From: an uncultured Steroidobacteraceae bacterium
Lineage (GTDB): Bacteria; Pseudomonadota; Gammaproteobacteria; Steroidobacterales; Steroidobacteraceae
DNA: 6,031 nucleotides
Direction: 5' to 3'
NCBI GenBank assembly: GCA_955652795.1
Contig: CATPBQ010000027.1
Location: 1 to 6,031, forward strand
The stretch's first letter is position 1; the number at the start of each line of letters is the position of its first letter. The position numbers and the translations under genes are program-made. This document shows positions 1 through 5,863 of the stretch, in pieces. A model generated the notes under the pieces. That model saw nothing but the letters and a program-made list of their open reading frames with translations. It searched no databases and was not told the DNA's origin.

Positions 1-664
1 CCGCAAGCCGACCCCGGCCCAGTGGTGACCACGCGAGGACCGCCATGCTGCGCCGCATGGCCCCGTCCAGAATGGCATCCGCGAGCGGCTCGATCGCAAG
101 GGGCGAGAACTCGTTCTGCACTGCGGCGAGATCGAACGGCAGGTGAGCGCAGAGCGCATCGACCTGGGCAGCCGTGTAGTTCGACACACCGGCCGCGCGA
201 ATCTTGCCGGCGCGGCGTAACCGGTCGAAAGCCTCCGCAACCTCGGCAGGGTGAGCGAGCAGATCCGGCCGGTGAATCTGCAGCAGATCGATCCGCTCCA
301 CCCCGAGACGTCCGAGGGAAGCATCGCAGGCATCGAGGAGGTAGCGCGTGGATGAGTTGTACGGCGCCGGCGGCGCAATGCCTGCCTTGGTCGCCAACAC
401 CATGCGCTCGCGGAGCTGCGGCGCCTCGCGCAGGACCTCGCCGAGCAGGGACTCCGCATCGCCGAAGCCTCTGCCTCTGCCATACCCGTAGATGTCCGCG
501 GTATCGAACAGCGTACAGCCGATCTCGAGGGCGGCTTCCACCCGGGTGCGCGCGCTGGCCCGATCAGCGCCGGCAAAGCGCCACATTCCCCACCCCATGG
601 GCGCGACCTCGAGGCCACTGTTGCCGAGCGGTATGCGCGTCTCTTCTGAAGGGCCAAGGCTCAT
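1..664 (-). CDS. Aldo/keto reductase, YdhF-like, 3' end cut by the window edge
   Basis: This is an NAD(P)H-dependent aldo/keto reductase, a cytoplasmic TIM-barrel enzyme that reduces aldehydes or ketones. The first 221 codons are visible and the C-terminal part lies beyond base 1. The N-terminus reads IPLGNSGLEVAPMGWGMWRF. The catalytic tetrad is complete: Asp54 and Tyr59 in DTADIYGYG, Lys93 in LATKAG and His131 in QIHRPD. Further on, GKIRAAGVSN (about 159-168) and AWSPLGRGRLA at the visible end are typical of the YdhF-like branch. The ATG at 664 shares one base with the moeA stop codon (TAATG) and has no clear ribosome binding site of its own, so translation is probably coupled to moeA. The substrate cannot be read from the sequence. 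The family call is secure from the tetrad and flanking motifs; a link to molybdenum metabolism is only suggested by position. Confidence 0.93.
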   Translation of the reverse strand, partial: MSLGPSEETRIPLGNSGLEVAPMGWGMWRFAGADRASARTRVEAALEIGCTLFDTADIYGYGRGRGFGDAESLLGEVLREAPQLRERMVLATKAGIAPPAPYNSSTRYLLDACDASLGRLGVERIDLLQIHRPDLLAHPAEVAEAFDRLRRAGKIRAAGVSNYTAAQVDALCAHLPFDLAAVQNEFSPLAIEPLADAILDGAMRRSMAVLAWSPLGRGRLA

Positions 665-1899
665 TAGCTGCGATCGAGCAACATCACTTCGACGACGGTG
701 CCGCTCACGGCTGCCTTGGCACCGGCGGGGCGGCGAATCAGCGCGTTGGCGGCGGCAAAGACCGACACCAGGGAGGTATCCTGATTGTCAAACGGACGCG
801 CCCACATTCGAGCCTGTGCGTCGGTTCGCGCCATGGCGCGCAGATAACACTCGTTCGCGCCACTGTCACCGACCTCCCCCTCCAGATGCGCCGCGACGCT
901 GGCAGCAGCATCGGACTCGCGCGCCAGCAGCGCATGCACCACCGGACGCAGGAACAGGTACGCACACACCATCGCCGCCGCAGGATTACCCGCGAGCCCC
1001 AGTACCGGCTTGCCGCCGATGGTGCCGAACCAGGTGGGCTTGCCCGGCCGGATGGCGATGCGCTGCACGGCGATTGCCAGACCCAGGCCGGCGAGCGACT
1101 GCTTGACGACGTCGTACGCTCCCACCGATGCGCCACCGATGATCACCACGAGGTCCACTTCGCCGAGGGTGTGATCGATGGCCGCGGCGATGGCCGCCGT
1201 CTCATCGGGCCGCGCGGCGATCCGAATCGGTTTGCCGCCCCAGTGTTCGATCATGGCGCCGAGTCCGAAACTCACCGAATCAAAAATCTGCTCGGGGGCG
1301 GCGCGCGCGCCGGGTTGCGCGATCTCGTTGCCGGTGGCCAGCACTGCGACCCGTGGTTGGCGTGTAACGCTCACCGAACCGATGCCGGCCGCGGCGATGA
1401 GTGCGACGTGACGGGCGTGCAGCCGGGTGCCGCCTCGAACCAACAAGTCACCCGCCTTGAAGTCAATGCCCGCTGCGCGGATGTTGGTGCGCAGCGGCGC
1501 CGACACGTCCAGCCACACGGTCTCGCCCTCGCGTCTGGCGCGCTCCTGGGGCACAACCACGTCCACGCCCTCGGGAACCGGCGCGCCGGTGAAGATGCGT
1601 ACGGCACTCGAGGTGCCAACCGGGCCGCCCGCGTACCCCTTGCCGGCCAGCGCTTCCCCCAGCACGGTGAATCGGCCCAGCGCGAGGTCGGCCGCTCGCA
1701 CACCGTAGCCGTCCATGGCCGAGGAGCGAAATGGCGGTTGCGGCCGCGCCGCCTGCAGCGTGGCAGCCAGCGTGCGCCCGGTTGCCGCTTCGGTGCCCGT
1801 CAGCTCCTGCGGGAGTGGCGCAACGGCGGCCAGCATCTTCGTGCGTGCAACCTCAACCGTGTCCCCGGCAGAGGCCGGGTCAGCTCGATCTGCAGGCAT
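664..1899 (-). CDS. moeA: Molybdopterin molybdenumtransferase MoeA
   Basis: MoeA inserts molybdate into adenylylated molybdopterin to give active molybdenum cofactor in the cytoplasm. From the ATG at 1899 the protein has 411 residues, the family's normal length. Visible motifs in order are AMDGYG (61-66), TGAPVPEGVD (104-113), the GIDFKAGD segment with Asp146, ATGNEI with Glu192 (the MoCF-binding domain begins near 180), IFDS with Asp207, GGASVGAYD (255-263), PGKP (285-288) and GLAGNPAAA (301-309), followed by the C-terminal beta domain. The frame stays open upstream to 2127, but those 76 residues lie over moaB, look nothing like MoeA, and are rejected. No strong ribosome binding site precedes the start; moaB ends 17 bases upstream, so the two are likely cotranscribed. 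The usual DSN motif reads DSV here, a small departure. The other acidic active-site residues are present, so I expect a working enzyme. Confidence 0.95.
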   Translation of the reverse strand: MPADRADPASAGDTVEVARTKMLAAVAPLPQELTGTEAATGRTLAATLQAARPQPPFRSSAMDGYGVRAADLALGRFTVLGEALAGKGYAGGPVGTSSAVRIFTGAPVPEGVDVVVPQERARREGETVWLDVSAPLRTNIRAAGIDFKAGDLLVRGGTRLHARHVALIAAAGIGSVSVTRQPRVAVLATGNEIAQPGARAAPEQIFDSVSFGLGAMIEHWGGKPIRIAARPDETAAIAAAIDHTLGEVDLVVIIGGASVGAYDVVKQSLAGLGLAIAVQRIAIRPGKPTWFGTIGGKPVLGLAGNPAAAMVCAYLFLRPVVHALLARESDAAASVAAHLEGEVGDSGANECYLRAMARTDAQARMWARPFDNQDTSLVSVFAAANALIRRPAGAKAAVSGTVVEVMLLDRS

Positions 1900-1916
1900 C
1901 GCGTGAGATCCGCGCC

Positions 1917-2453
1917 CTAAGTTTCCTGAAAGCGAGGGATGACTTCCACGATCGAACACGGCCGGTGACGGCTGTCGAGCTGCGGGCAGATCAGCCTGTC
2001 CCAGCCGTCGCGGCAAGCGCCATTGGATCCGGGCAGTGCGTAGATTACGGTACCGCCGGCAATCCCCGCGCAAGCCCGGGACTGCATGGTGGAGACCCCG
2101 ACCGTCTCGTATGAGGCGAGATGCCACAGCACGGCGAATCCTTCGAGCTCCTTGTCGAACAGCTCCCGCACCGCTTCGGGTGTCACGTCGCGCCCGGTGA
2201 GGCCCGTGCCACCGGTGCTGATGATCACGTCCACGTCGCGATCGTCGATCCAGCTACGCAGCTGTTGTTGAATGTGAAGCTTGCTGTCGCGCACCAGCGC
2301 GCGCGCCGCCAGGCGATGGCCCGCGGCGACGATGCGCTCGGCGAGCAGCTCCCCGGAGGTGTCCGTGGCCGCATCGCGCGAATCGGAAATCGTGAGTACC
2401 GCGATGCCCAACGGGGCAAAAGAGCGCGCGGGATCAATCCGGCCTCCAGGCAT
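1917..2453 (-). CDS. moaB: Molybdenum cofactor biosynthesis protein MoaB
   Basis: This is a MoaB/MogA-family protein of 178 residues, a cytoplasmic member of the molybdenum cofactor pathway. Family members bind molybdopterin, and the MogA type adenylylates it before MoeA adds molybdate; E. coli MoaB's exact role is less clear. The MoCF-binding fold is shown by GIAVLTISDSR (16-26), DTSG (31-34), STGGTGLTGRDVTPEA (79-94), STMQSRACAGIAGGT (121-135) and ALPGSNGAC (139-147). The STxQSRA, PGSxxAC and PQLDxRxRPC segments match E. coli MoaB more closely than MogA, which is why I choose the moaB symbol. In this genome it may do the MogA job, since it is paired directly with moeA. The start at 2453 is supported by GGAGAG eight bases upstream. 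The N-terminal tail before GIAVL is a short, variable extension. Confidence 0.94.
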   Translation of the reverse strand: MPGGRIDPARSFAPLGIAVLTISDSRDAATDTSGELLAERIVAAGHRLAARALVRDSKLHIQQQLRSWIDDRDVDVIISTGGTGLTGRDVTPEAVRELFDKELEGFAVLWHLASYETVGVSTMQSRACAGIAGGTVIYALPGSNGACRDGWDRLICPQLDSRHRPCSIVEVIPRFQET

Positions 2454-2461
2454 CAGCTAAG

Positions 2462-2467
2462 CTCTCC
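2462..2467 (-). promoter_or_regulatory. Ribosome binding site of moaB
   Basis: On the minus strand GGAGAG lies eight bases before the ATG at 2453. It is the strongest Shine-Dalgarno match in the moaB-moeA-reductase group and supports this as the entry point of the translational unit. The 109-base gap between the panE-like stop and moaB holds no clear sigma-70 promoter and no hairpin followed by a T run, so whether moaB has its own promoter is undecided. Confidence 0.7.
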
Positions 2468-2562
2468 GGCGCTCAGCGCACAGGTTCCAGGGTTTCACGG
2501 ACGCTAGCTTACTCGATCGGCTCGCCGACAGCGCCCTGCAGGCCTGCCCGGCGCGCCCGTCG

Positions 2563-3555
2563 CTACGCACCCTGTCGGGCCAACGCAATCGTGCGGGCCA
2601 GCAGGTGAGTGAGACCATACACCGCGTCGATATGCGGGGTGGGCGTGCGTGTGAGACGGCCCAGCTCCACGACCGATCCGACCAGCGCCTCGAGCTCCGG
2701 CAGGCGCCCCGCCTCGACATCCTGCAGCATTGAAGTCTTGTGCTGGCCGACTCTCTCGGCGCCGGCGATACGCTTGTCCAGGCTGACGCGAAACACGATG
2801 CCGAGTTTGTGCGCGATGGTCTGCGCCTCGGTCATCATCGCCGCTGCCAGCGCGCGCGTGGCGGGAAACTGGCAAATGTCGGCCAGCGTGGCTCGGGTCA
2901 GCGCGCTGATGGGATTGAAGGTGAGATTGCCCCAGAGTTTAAGCCAGATCTCGGCGCGAATGTCCTCGAGCACCGGCGCCTTGAATCCAGCGCGCGCGAA
3001 GCACTGCGAAACCCCCCGCACGCGCTCGCTGCTGGTACCGTCGAGCTCTCCGACCGGGAAGCGATCACCCTCGATGTGCTTCACCACCCCGGGGGCGATG
3101 AGCTCCGCGGCCGGATACACCACGCAGCCGAGGACTCTCTCGGGGGGGATCATCCGCCCGATGATGCCGTTCGGATCCACGCTGCGCACCACGCTGCCGG
3201 CCCACTCACCGCCGTGGTGGTGGAAATACCAGTAGGGGATACCGTTCTGCATGGTCACCACGACCGTGTCGGGCCCGTACAGATGCGGTACCTCGCCGGC
3301 GACCGCCTCGAGCTGATGGGCCTTTACGGCGAGGATCACCAGATCCTGTGCGCCTGCGGCAACGCAGTCCTGCGCAGCCGTGACGTTGCTCGCCACATGC
3401 TCACTGCCGTCGCCGAGGATGAGCCTGACCCCGTGGCGGCGAACCGCCTCCAGATTCGCGCCGCGCACGATGAAGGTGACCCGCTCACCCGCCAGCGCCA
3501 GCTTCGCGCCCACGTAACCGCCGATGGCACCGCAACCGATGATGGCGATCTTCAT
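2563..3555 (-). CDS. 2-dehydropantoate 2-reductase family protein (PanE/ApbA)
   Basis: This is a 330-residue NADP-dependent reductase of the ketopantoate reductase family. The authentic enzyme reduces 2-dehydropantoate to pantoate for pantothenate and coenzyme A synthesis in the cytoplasm. The N-terminal Rossmann fold shows GCGAIGGYVG (7-16), VKAHQ (77-81) and MQNGIP with Asn104. The C-terminal helical domain carries the catalytic Lys206 in EIWLKLWGNLTFNPISAL (Asn210 and Asn214 nearby), the SMLQD segment (275-279), and Glu287, spaced 12 residues from Ser275 as in E. coli. Between Asn104 and Lys206 the protein has an aromatic/histidine segment (YWYFHHHGGEW, 108-118) and extra length compared with the about 303-residue E. 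coli PanE. It sits among no other pantothenate genes, so it may be a paralogue acting on another 2-oxo acid; I therefore give no symbol. The start is supported by a strong AAGGGGAG. Confidence 0.9.
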   Translation of the reverse strand: MKIAIIGCGAIGGYVGAKLALAGERVTFIVRGANLEAVRRHGVRLILGDGSEHVASNVTAAQDCVAAGAQDLVILAVKAHQLEAVAGEVPHLYGPDTVVVTMQNGIPYWYFHHHGGEWAGSVVRSVDPNGIIGRMIPPERVLGCVVYPAAELIAPGVVKHIEGDRFPVGELDGTSSERVRGVSQCFARAGFKAPVLEDIRAEIWLKLWGNLTFNPISALTRATLADICQFPATRALAAAMMTEAQTIAHKLGIVFRVSLDKRIAGAERVGQHKTSMLQDVEAGRLPELEALVGSVVELGRLTRTPTPHIDAVYGLTHLLARTIALARQGA

Positions 3556-3559
3556 CGCG

Positions 3560-3567
3560 CTCCCCTT
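3560..3567 (-). promoter_or_regulatory. Ribosome binding site of the PanE-like gene
   Basis: AAGGGGAG on the minus strand lies four bases from the ATG at 3555. It is purine-rich and close to the anti-Shine-Dalgarno complement, and fixes MKIAIIGCGAIGG as the N-terminus, which matches where the Rossmann fold begins in the family. Confidence 0.7.
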
Positions 3568-3660
3568 TTGTCTTCGGCCACCGGCGGCGCCAGCGCGGGC
3601 CGGCGAGCGGCTGATCGATCAGGTGGGCGCAATGATAGCTGCAGCGCGCCAGCCTCGTCG

Positions 3661-3948
3661 CTACGCCGCGGACTGCCATTCCTGCCGGCAGCGGTCCTTG
3701 GCAGAGAGCACCAGGTTCCGCAAAAACGCCTTTTCGTAGACCCGCAGCAGATGCGCCTGGTTGCGCTCCACGTAGGCGCCGACGAAATCCTGGTCAGGCG
3801 CGACGCTCACGAGATGACGGAATGTCTGGGCGTCCCATCGCCATGGCAGTTCGAGTTCGCAGAACGCGCGGTTGTACGCCTCGAGTTCCGCGGCGAGGGG
3901 GTCGCTCGTCGCATCGACCGGTACAGTCTCGCTAACAACGTCTGACAT
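3661..3948 (-). CDS. Small protein of unknown function (95 residues)
   Basis: I do not recognise a named family. The start at 3948 is preferred over the ATG at 3963, because GCAGGAG lies six bases upstream of 3948 and overlaps the other start. The protein is soluble and acidic at the N-terminus, with no signal peptide or membrane segment. Residues 1-15 look disordered; the rest appears helical and is rich in aromatic residues: AYNRAFCELELPWRWDAQTF (24-43) and then FVGAYVERNQAHLLRVYEKAFLRNLV (55-80). The patterned WRWD, the AHLLRVYE stretch and the single cysteines at 30 and 87 look like a selected protein and not a chance frame. It diverges from the LysR gene and is followed after 105 bases by the PanE-like gene, so it may head that transcript. 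Function unknown; confidence is in its being a real gene. Confidence 0.8.
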   Translation of the reverse strand: MSDVVSETVPVDATSDPLAAELEAYNRAFCELELPWRWDAQTFRHLVSVAPDQDFVGAYVERNQAHLLRVYEKAFLRNLVLSAKDRCRQEWQSAA

Positions 3949-4067
3949 CGCTGACTCCTGCATCCCGGGGCCACCCTACGCCCGGTCGTACCAGAAGAAA
4001 AGTTAAAGCTTTCTATCGATACCATAAGATTTTCAGAATACCTCGCGGACGGGTATGCTGGCGGCGA
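3949..4067. promoter_or_regulatory. Divergent intergenic region with candidate LysR operator
   Basis: The 119 bases between the 95-residue gene and the LysR gene contain an AT-rich island (about 3993-4042) in otherwise GC-rich DNA. Visible elements are the palindromes AAAGCTTT (4005-4012) and TATCGATA (4014-4021), a T-N11-A spacing from T4014 to A4026, and a direct repeat ATACC at 4019-4023 and 4038-4042. A weak plus-strand promoter could be TTAAAG (4003-4008) and TAAGAT (4025-4030) with 16 bases between. LysR-type regulators commonly bind such regions next to their own gene and control the divergent gene; that these elements are bound is inference. Confidence 0.5.
3955..3959 (-). promoter_or_regulatory. 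Ribosome binding site deciding the start of the 95-residue gene
   Basis: AGGAG on the minus strand sits six bases before the ATG at 3948. The competing in-frame ATG at 3963 has only a loosely G-rich stretch upstream, so the shorter protein is favoured. Confidence 0.7.
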
Positions 4068-5072
4068 ATGAAGAACGTGACGCTGCGGCAATTGCGGGTG
4101 TTCGCGGCGGCAGCCCGGCACATGAACTTCTCGCGTGCCGCCGAAGAGCTGCACCTGTCGCAACCGGCAGTCTCGACGCAGATCAAGGAGTTCGCGTCCC
4201 ACGTCGGGTTGCCGCTGTTCGAGCGGATCGGTCGCAAGACCTACCTGACGCCCGCGGGCGAGGAAATGCTTCAGTGTGCCAAGGCTATTACCCAGCGCAT
4301 CAAGGAAGCCGAAGACGCGCTGGCGCAACTCAAGGGGGTGACCGGCGGGCGCCTCAACGTCGCGGTCATCAGCGCCGGGGACTACTTCTTTCCGCGGGTC
4401 CTGGCGGCCTTCGGTGCCGGCCATCCGGGTATCACCTTCAATCTCACGGTGCACAATCGCGAGGGCCTGCTGCGCCAGCTCGCCGACAATCTCACCGATC
4501 TCGCCGTAATGGTCCGGCCACCGCGCGATATGGACATCGTCGCGATGCCGTTCGCGCCGCATCTCTATGTGATTGTGGCGGCACCGAGCCACCCGCTCGC
4601 CCGGGCGCGGCAGATTCCGCGCGCGGCCCTCAACCGCGAGCGCTTCGTACAACGCGAAGAGGGATCCGACACCTGGAATTCAATGCGCGAAGTGTTCGGT
4701 CGGCAGTTTTCCCGCCTCAACATCGCGATGGAGATCCGCAGCACCGAAACCATCAAGCAGGCGGTGGTCGCCGGCATGGGCATTGCATTCCTCTCCGCCC
4801 ACACCATTGGTCTTGATCTGCTGGTCGGCAGCCTGGTGGTGCTCGATGTGCAGGACTTTCCGGCCATGTTGAACTGGTATCTGGTGCACAACCGCACCAA
4901 GCGCCTGCCGCCGGTAGCGGCGGCATTCAAGGATTTCCTGATGCACCAGGGTGCGGCGCTGATCGAGCGCCTGGTGCAAGCCGGTAACCAGGCGCCACCG
5001 CGGGTACGCCCACAAGCCGGTACCAAGGCGCCGCCGCGCAGCAAACGGCCACGCGGCCGCCGCCCGAGCTAA
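4068..5072 (+). CDS. LysR-type transcriptional regulator, CbbR-like
   Basis: This is a DNA-binding regulator of 334 residues that would act as a tetramer responding to a small effector. The N-terminal winged helix is clear: LRQLRVFAAAARHMNFSRAA (6-25), then the recognition region LHLSQPAVSTQIKEFASHVG (28-47) and LFERIGRKTYLTPAG (50-64). A linker helix (65-90) leads to the periplasmic-binding-like effector domain (94-297), with REEGSDTWNSMR (196-207) and STETIKQAVVAGMGIAFLS (225-243). The ending DFPAMLNWYLVHNRTKRLPPVAAAF resembles CbbR and related regulators, but no carbon-fixation genes are visible, so the target is unknown. Most relatives end near residue 300; this one continues with a basic, proline-rich tail (304-334) containing a 12-residue-period duplication and nine Arg/Lys. 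It diverges from the 95-residue gene, and its last four bases overlap the convergent GntR gene. The ribosome binding site is weak (GGCGGCGA). Confidence 0.93.
   Translation: MKNVTLRQLRVFAAAARHMNFSRAAEELHLSQPAVSTQIKEFASHVGLPLFERIGRKTYLTPAGEEMLQCAKAITQRIKEAEDALAQLKGVTGGRLNVAVISAGDYFFPRVLAAFGAGHPGITFNLTVHNREGLLRQLADNLTDLAVMVRPPRDMDIVAMPFAPHLYVIVAAPSHPLARARQIPRAALNRERFVQREEGSDTWNSMREVFGRQFSRLNIAMEIRSTETIKQAVVAGMGIAFLSAHTIGLDLLVGSLVVLDVQDFPAMLNWYLVHNRTKRLPPVAAAFKDFLMHQGAALIERLVQAGNQAPPRVRPQAGTKAPPRSKRPRGRRPS
4977..5038 (+). repeat. Imperfect 26-base direct repeat inside the LysR tail
   Basis: Bases 4977-5002 and 5013-5038 match at 23 of 26 positions with a 36-base period, which keeps the reading frame. 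They encode QAGNQAPPR (304-312) and QAGTKAPPR (316-324). The duplication explains much of the extra length of the regulator's C-terminus. Confidence 0.85.
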
Positions 5073-5788
5073 TCGGGGAACTCGCAGTAGCGTTCGACGT
5101 GCGCGGCAAGGTCGAGCGTGTGCTGACGCGTCAGGCGCTCGGCGAGCTCGGTGTCGCGCCGCTCGAGGGCTTCGATGATTTTCAGGTGATCGATGATCGA
5201 GCGTGCGGCGCGCCCGTCCTGCGAGATCGTGGCCCTGCGGATCGCGCGCACGTGCAGGAACAGATTCTTGGTCGCGTCCGCGATCAGCTGCGAGCCGCCC
5301 AGGCGGATGATCATCTGATGAAAGGCGATATTGGCGTCGGAATACTCGTCAAGGTGCTTCGCGGGCGGGGAGTTCTGGAACTCATCAAACAGATGACGCA
5401 GCTTGCCGATTTCCGCGTCGGGCGCATGCAGCGTGGCCAGGCGCGCCGACATACTCTCCAGCGCCGCCCACATCTGGATCATCTCGATGATCTCGCGCTT
5501 GGATTTTCGGACGATGAAGATTCCGCGCCGTGGAACCGTCCTGACAAAGCCCTCCTGCTCCAGGATTGACAGCGCCTCGCGCACCGGGGTTCGACTCACG
5601 CCGAGCGCCTGCATCAACTCTCGCTCATCGAGTCGCAGCGGCTGGCGCTCGCTGTAGATGTCGGTGCTCGCGATGGCGTCCTTGAGCAAGACATATGCCT
5701 GATCACGCAGGCTCACGGAATTGAGCGGCGCCAGCGCAAGCTGTCCCGCGGGTCTGCGCTTAGCCAGGCGCGTCGCGATCGCCCTCAT
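5069..5788 (-). CDS. GntR-family transcriptional regulator, FCD subfamily
   Basis: This is a 239-residue DNA-binding regulator, normally a dimer released from or attached to DNA by a small carboxylate-type effector. The winged helix-turn-helix occupies about residues 26-95, with ELMQALGVSRTPVREALSILEQEGFVRTVPRRGIFI (57-92) a textbook GntR match. The helical FCD effector domain follows (about 98-230). Its usual metal or ligand pocket is represented by Asn153 and His157 (NIAFH), His201 (DHLKIIEALERRD) and His223. Asn at 153 in place of the common Asp is found in part of the family. An N-terminal basic extension (1-20) precedes the domain. The gene converges on the LysR gene with a four-base overlap of stop codons. 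Upstream DNA carries an AT-rich repeated motif that could be its own operator. Family is certain; the effector and target are not. Confidence 0.94.
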   Translation of the reverse strand: MRAIATRLAKRRPAGQLALAPLNSVSLRDQAYVLLKDAIASTDIYSERQPLRLDERELMQALGVSRTPVREALSILEQEGFVRTVPRRGIFIVRKSKREIIEMIQMWAALESMSARLATLHAPDAEIGKLRHLFDEFQNSPPAKHLDEYSDANIAFHQMIIRLGGSQLIADATKNLFLHVRAIRRATISQDGRAARSIIDHLKIIEALERRDTELAERLTRQHTLDLAAHVERYCEFPD

Positions 5789-5792
5789 TCAG

Positions 5793-5799
5793 CCCCCCC
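5793..5799 (-). promoter_or_regulatory. Likely ribosome binding site of the GntR gene
   Basis: A run of seven G on the minus strand ends four bases before the ATG at 5788. It is G-rich and not a good AGGAGG match, so it supports the start only moderately. No better in-frame start is seen upstream. Confidence 0.45.
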
Positions 5800-5823
5800 A
5801 TAACGCACTGCGTCAATTCCGTC

Positions 5824-5840
5824 GATATATCAGATATCAT
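5824..5840. promoter_or_regulatory. Candidate GntR operator upstream of gntR
   Basis: The stretch holds the palindrome GATATATC (5824-5831) and an odd dyad ATATC-A-GATAT (5827-5837). It is AT-rich in GC-rich surroundings and lies 36-52 bases before the gntR start, a fitting place for autorepression. A close copy in the same orientation occurs at 5970-5986. GntR regulators of the FCD type often bind short inverted repeats near their own gene; binding by this protein is inference. Confidence 0.5.
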
Positions 5841-5863
5841 CCCAGGGCCATTCTCCCCAAGTT

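Noticed and set aside
22..1920. 632-codon open frame on the plus strand, antisense to moeA and the aldo/keto reductase
   Set aside because: Its translation is rich in Arg, Ala, Gly and His with no recognisable domain, while the opposite strand encodes clear MoeA and aldo/keto reductase motifs throughout. High GC at third positions keeps such antisense frames open.
1900..2127. 76-codon upstream extension of MoeA
   Set aside because: It lies in another frame over the conserved C-terminal half of moaB and does not resemble MoeA; starting at 1899 gives the usual 411 residues.
2541..2556. GC-rich palindromes (GCAGGCCTGC is one) on the right edge of the moaB upstream gap
   Set aside because: No stable stem-loop followed by a T run is present, so I do not call a terminator for the PanE-like gene; short GC palindromes are expected by chance in this DNA.
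2740..3945. 401-codon plus-strand open frame across the PanE-like and small genes
   Set aside because: It is antisense to a well-supported reductase, spans an intergenic gap, and has no family-like motif.
3949..3963. Alternative start of the 95-residue protein five codons earlier
   Set aside because: The AGGAG that serves the start at 3948 lies within this extension, and the earlier ATG has no comparable site.
3807..4652. 281-codon minus-strand open frame across the LysR N-terminus and the intergenic region
   Set aside because: It covers the DNA-binding domain coding sequence of an obvious LysR regulator on the other strand and has low-complexity composition.
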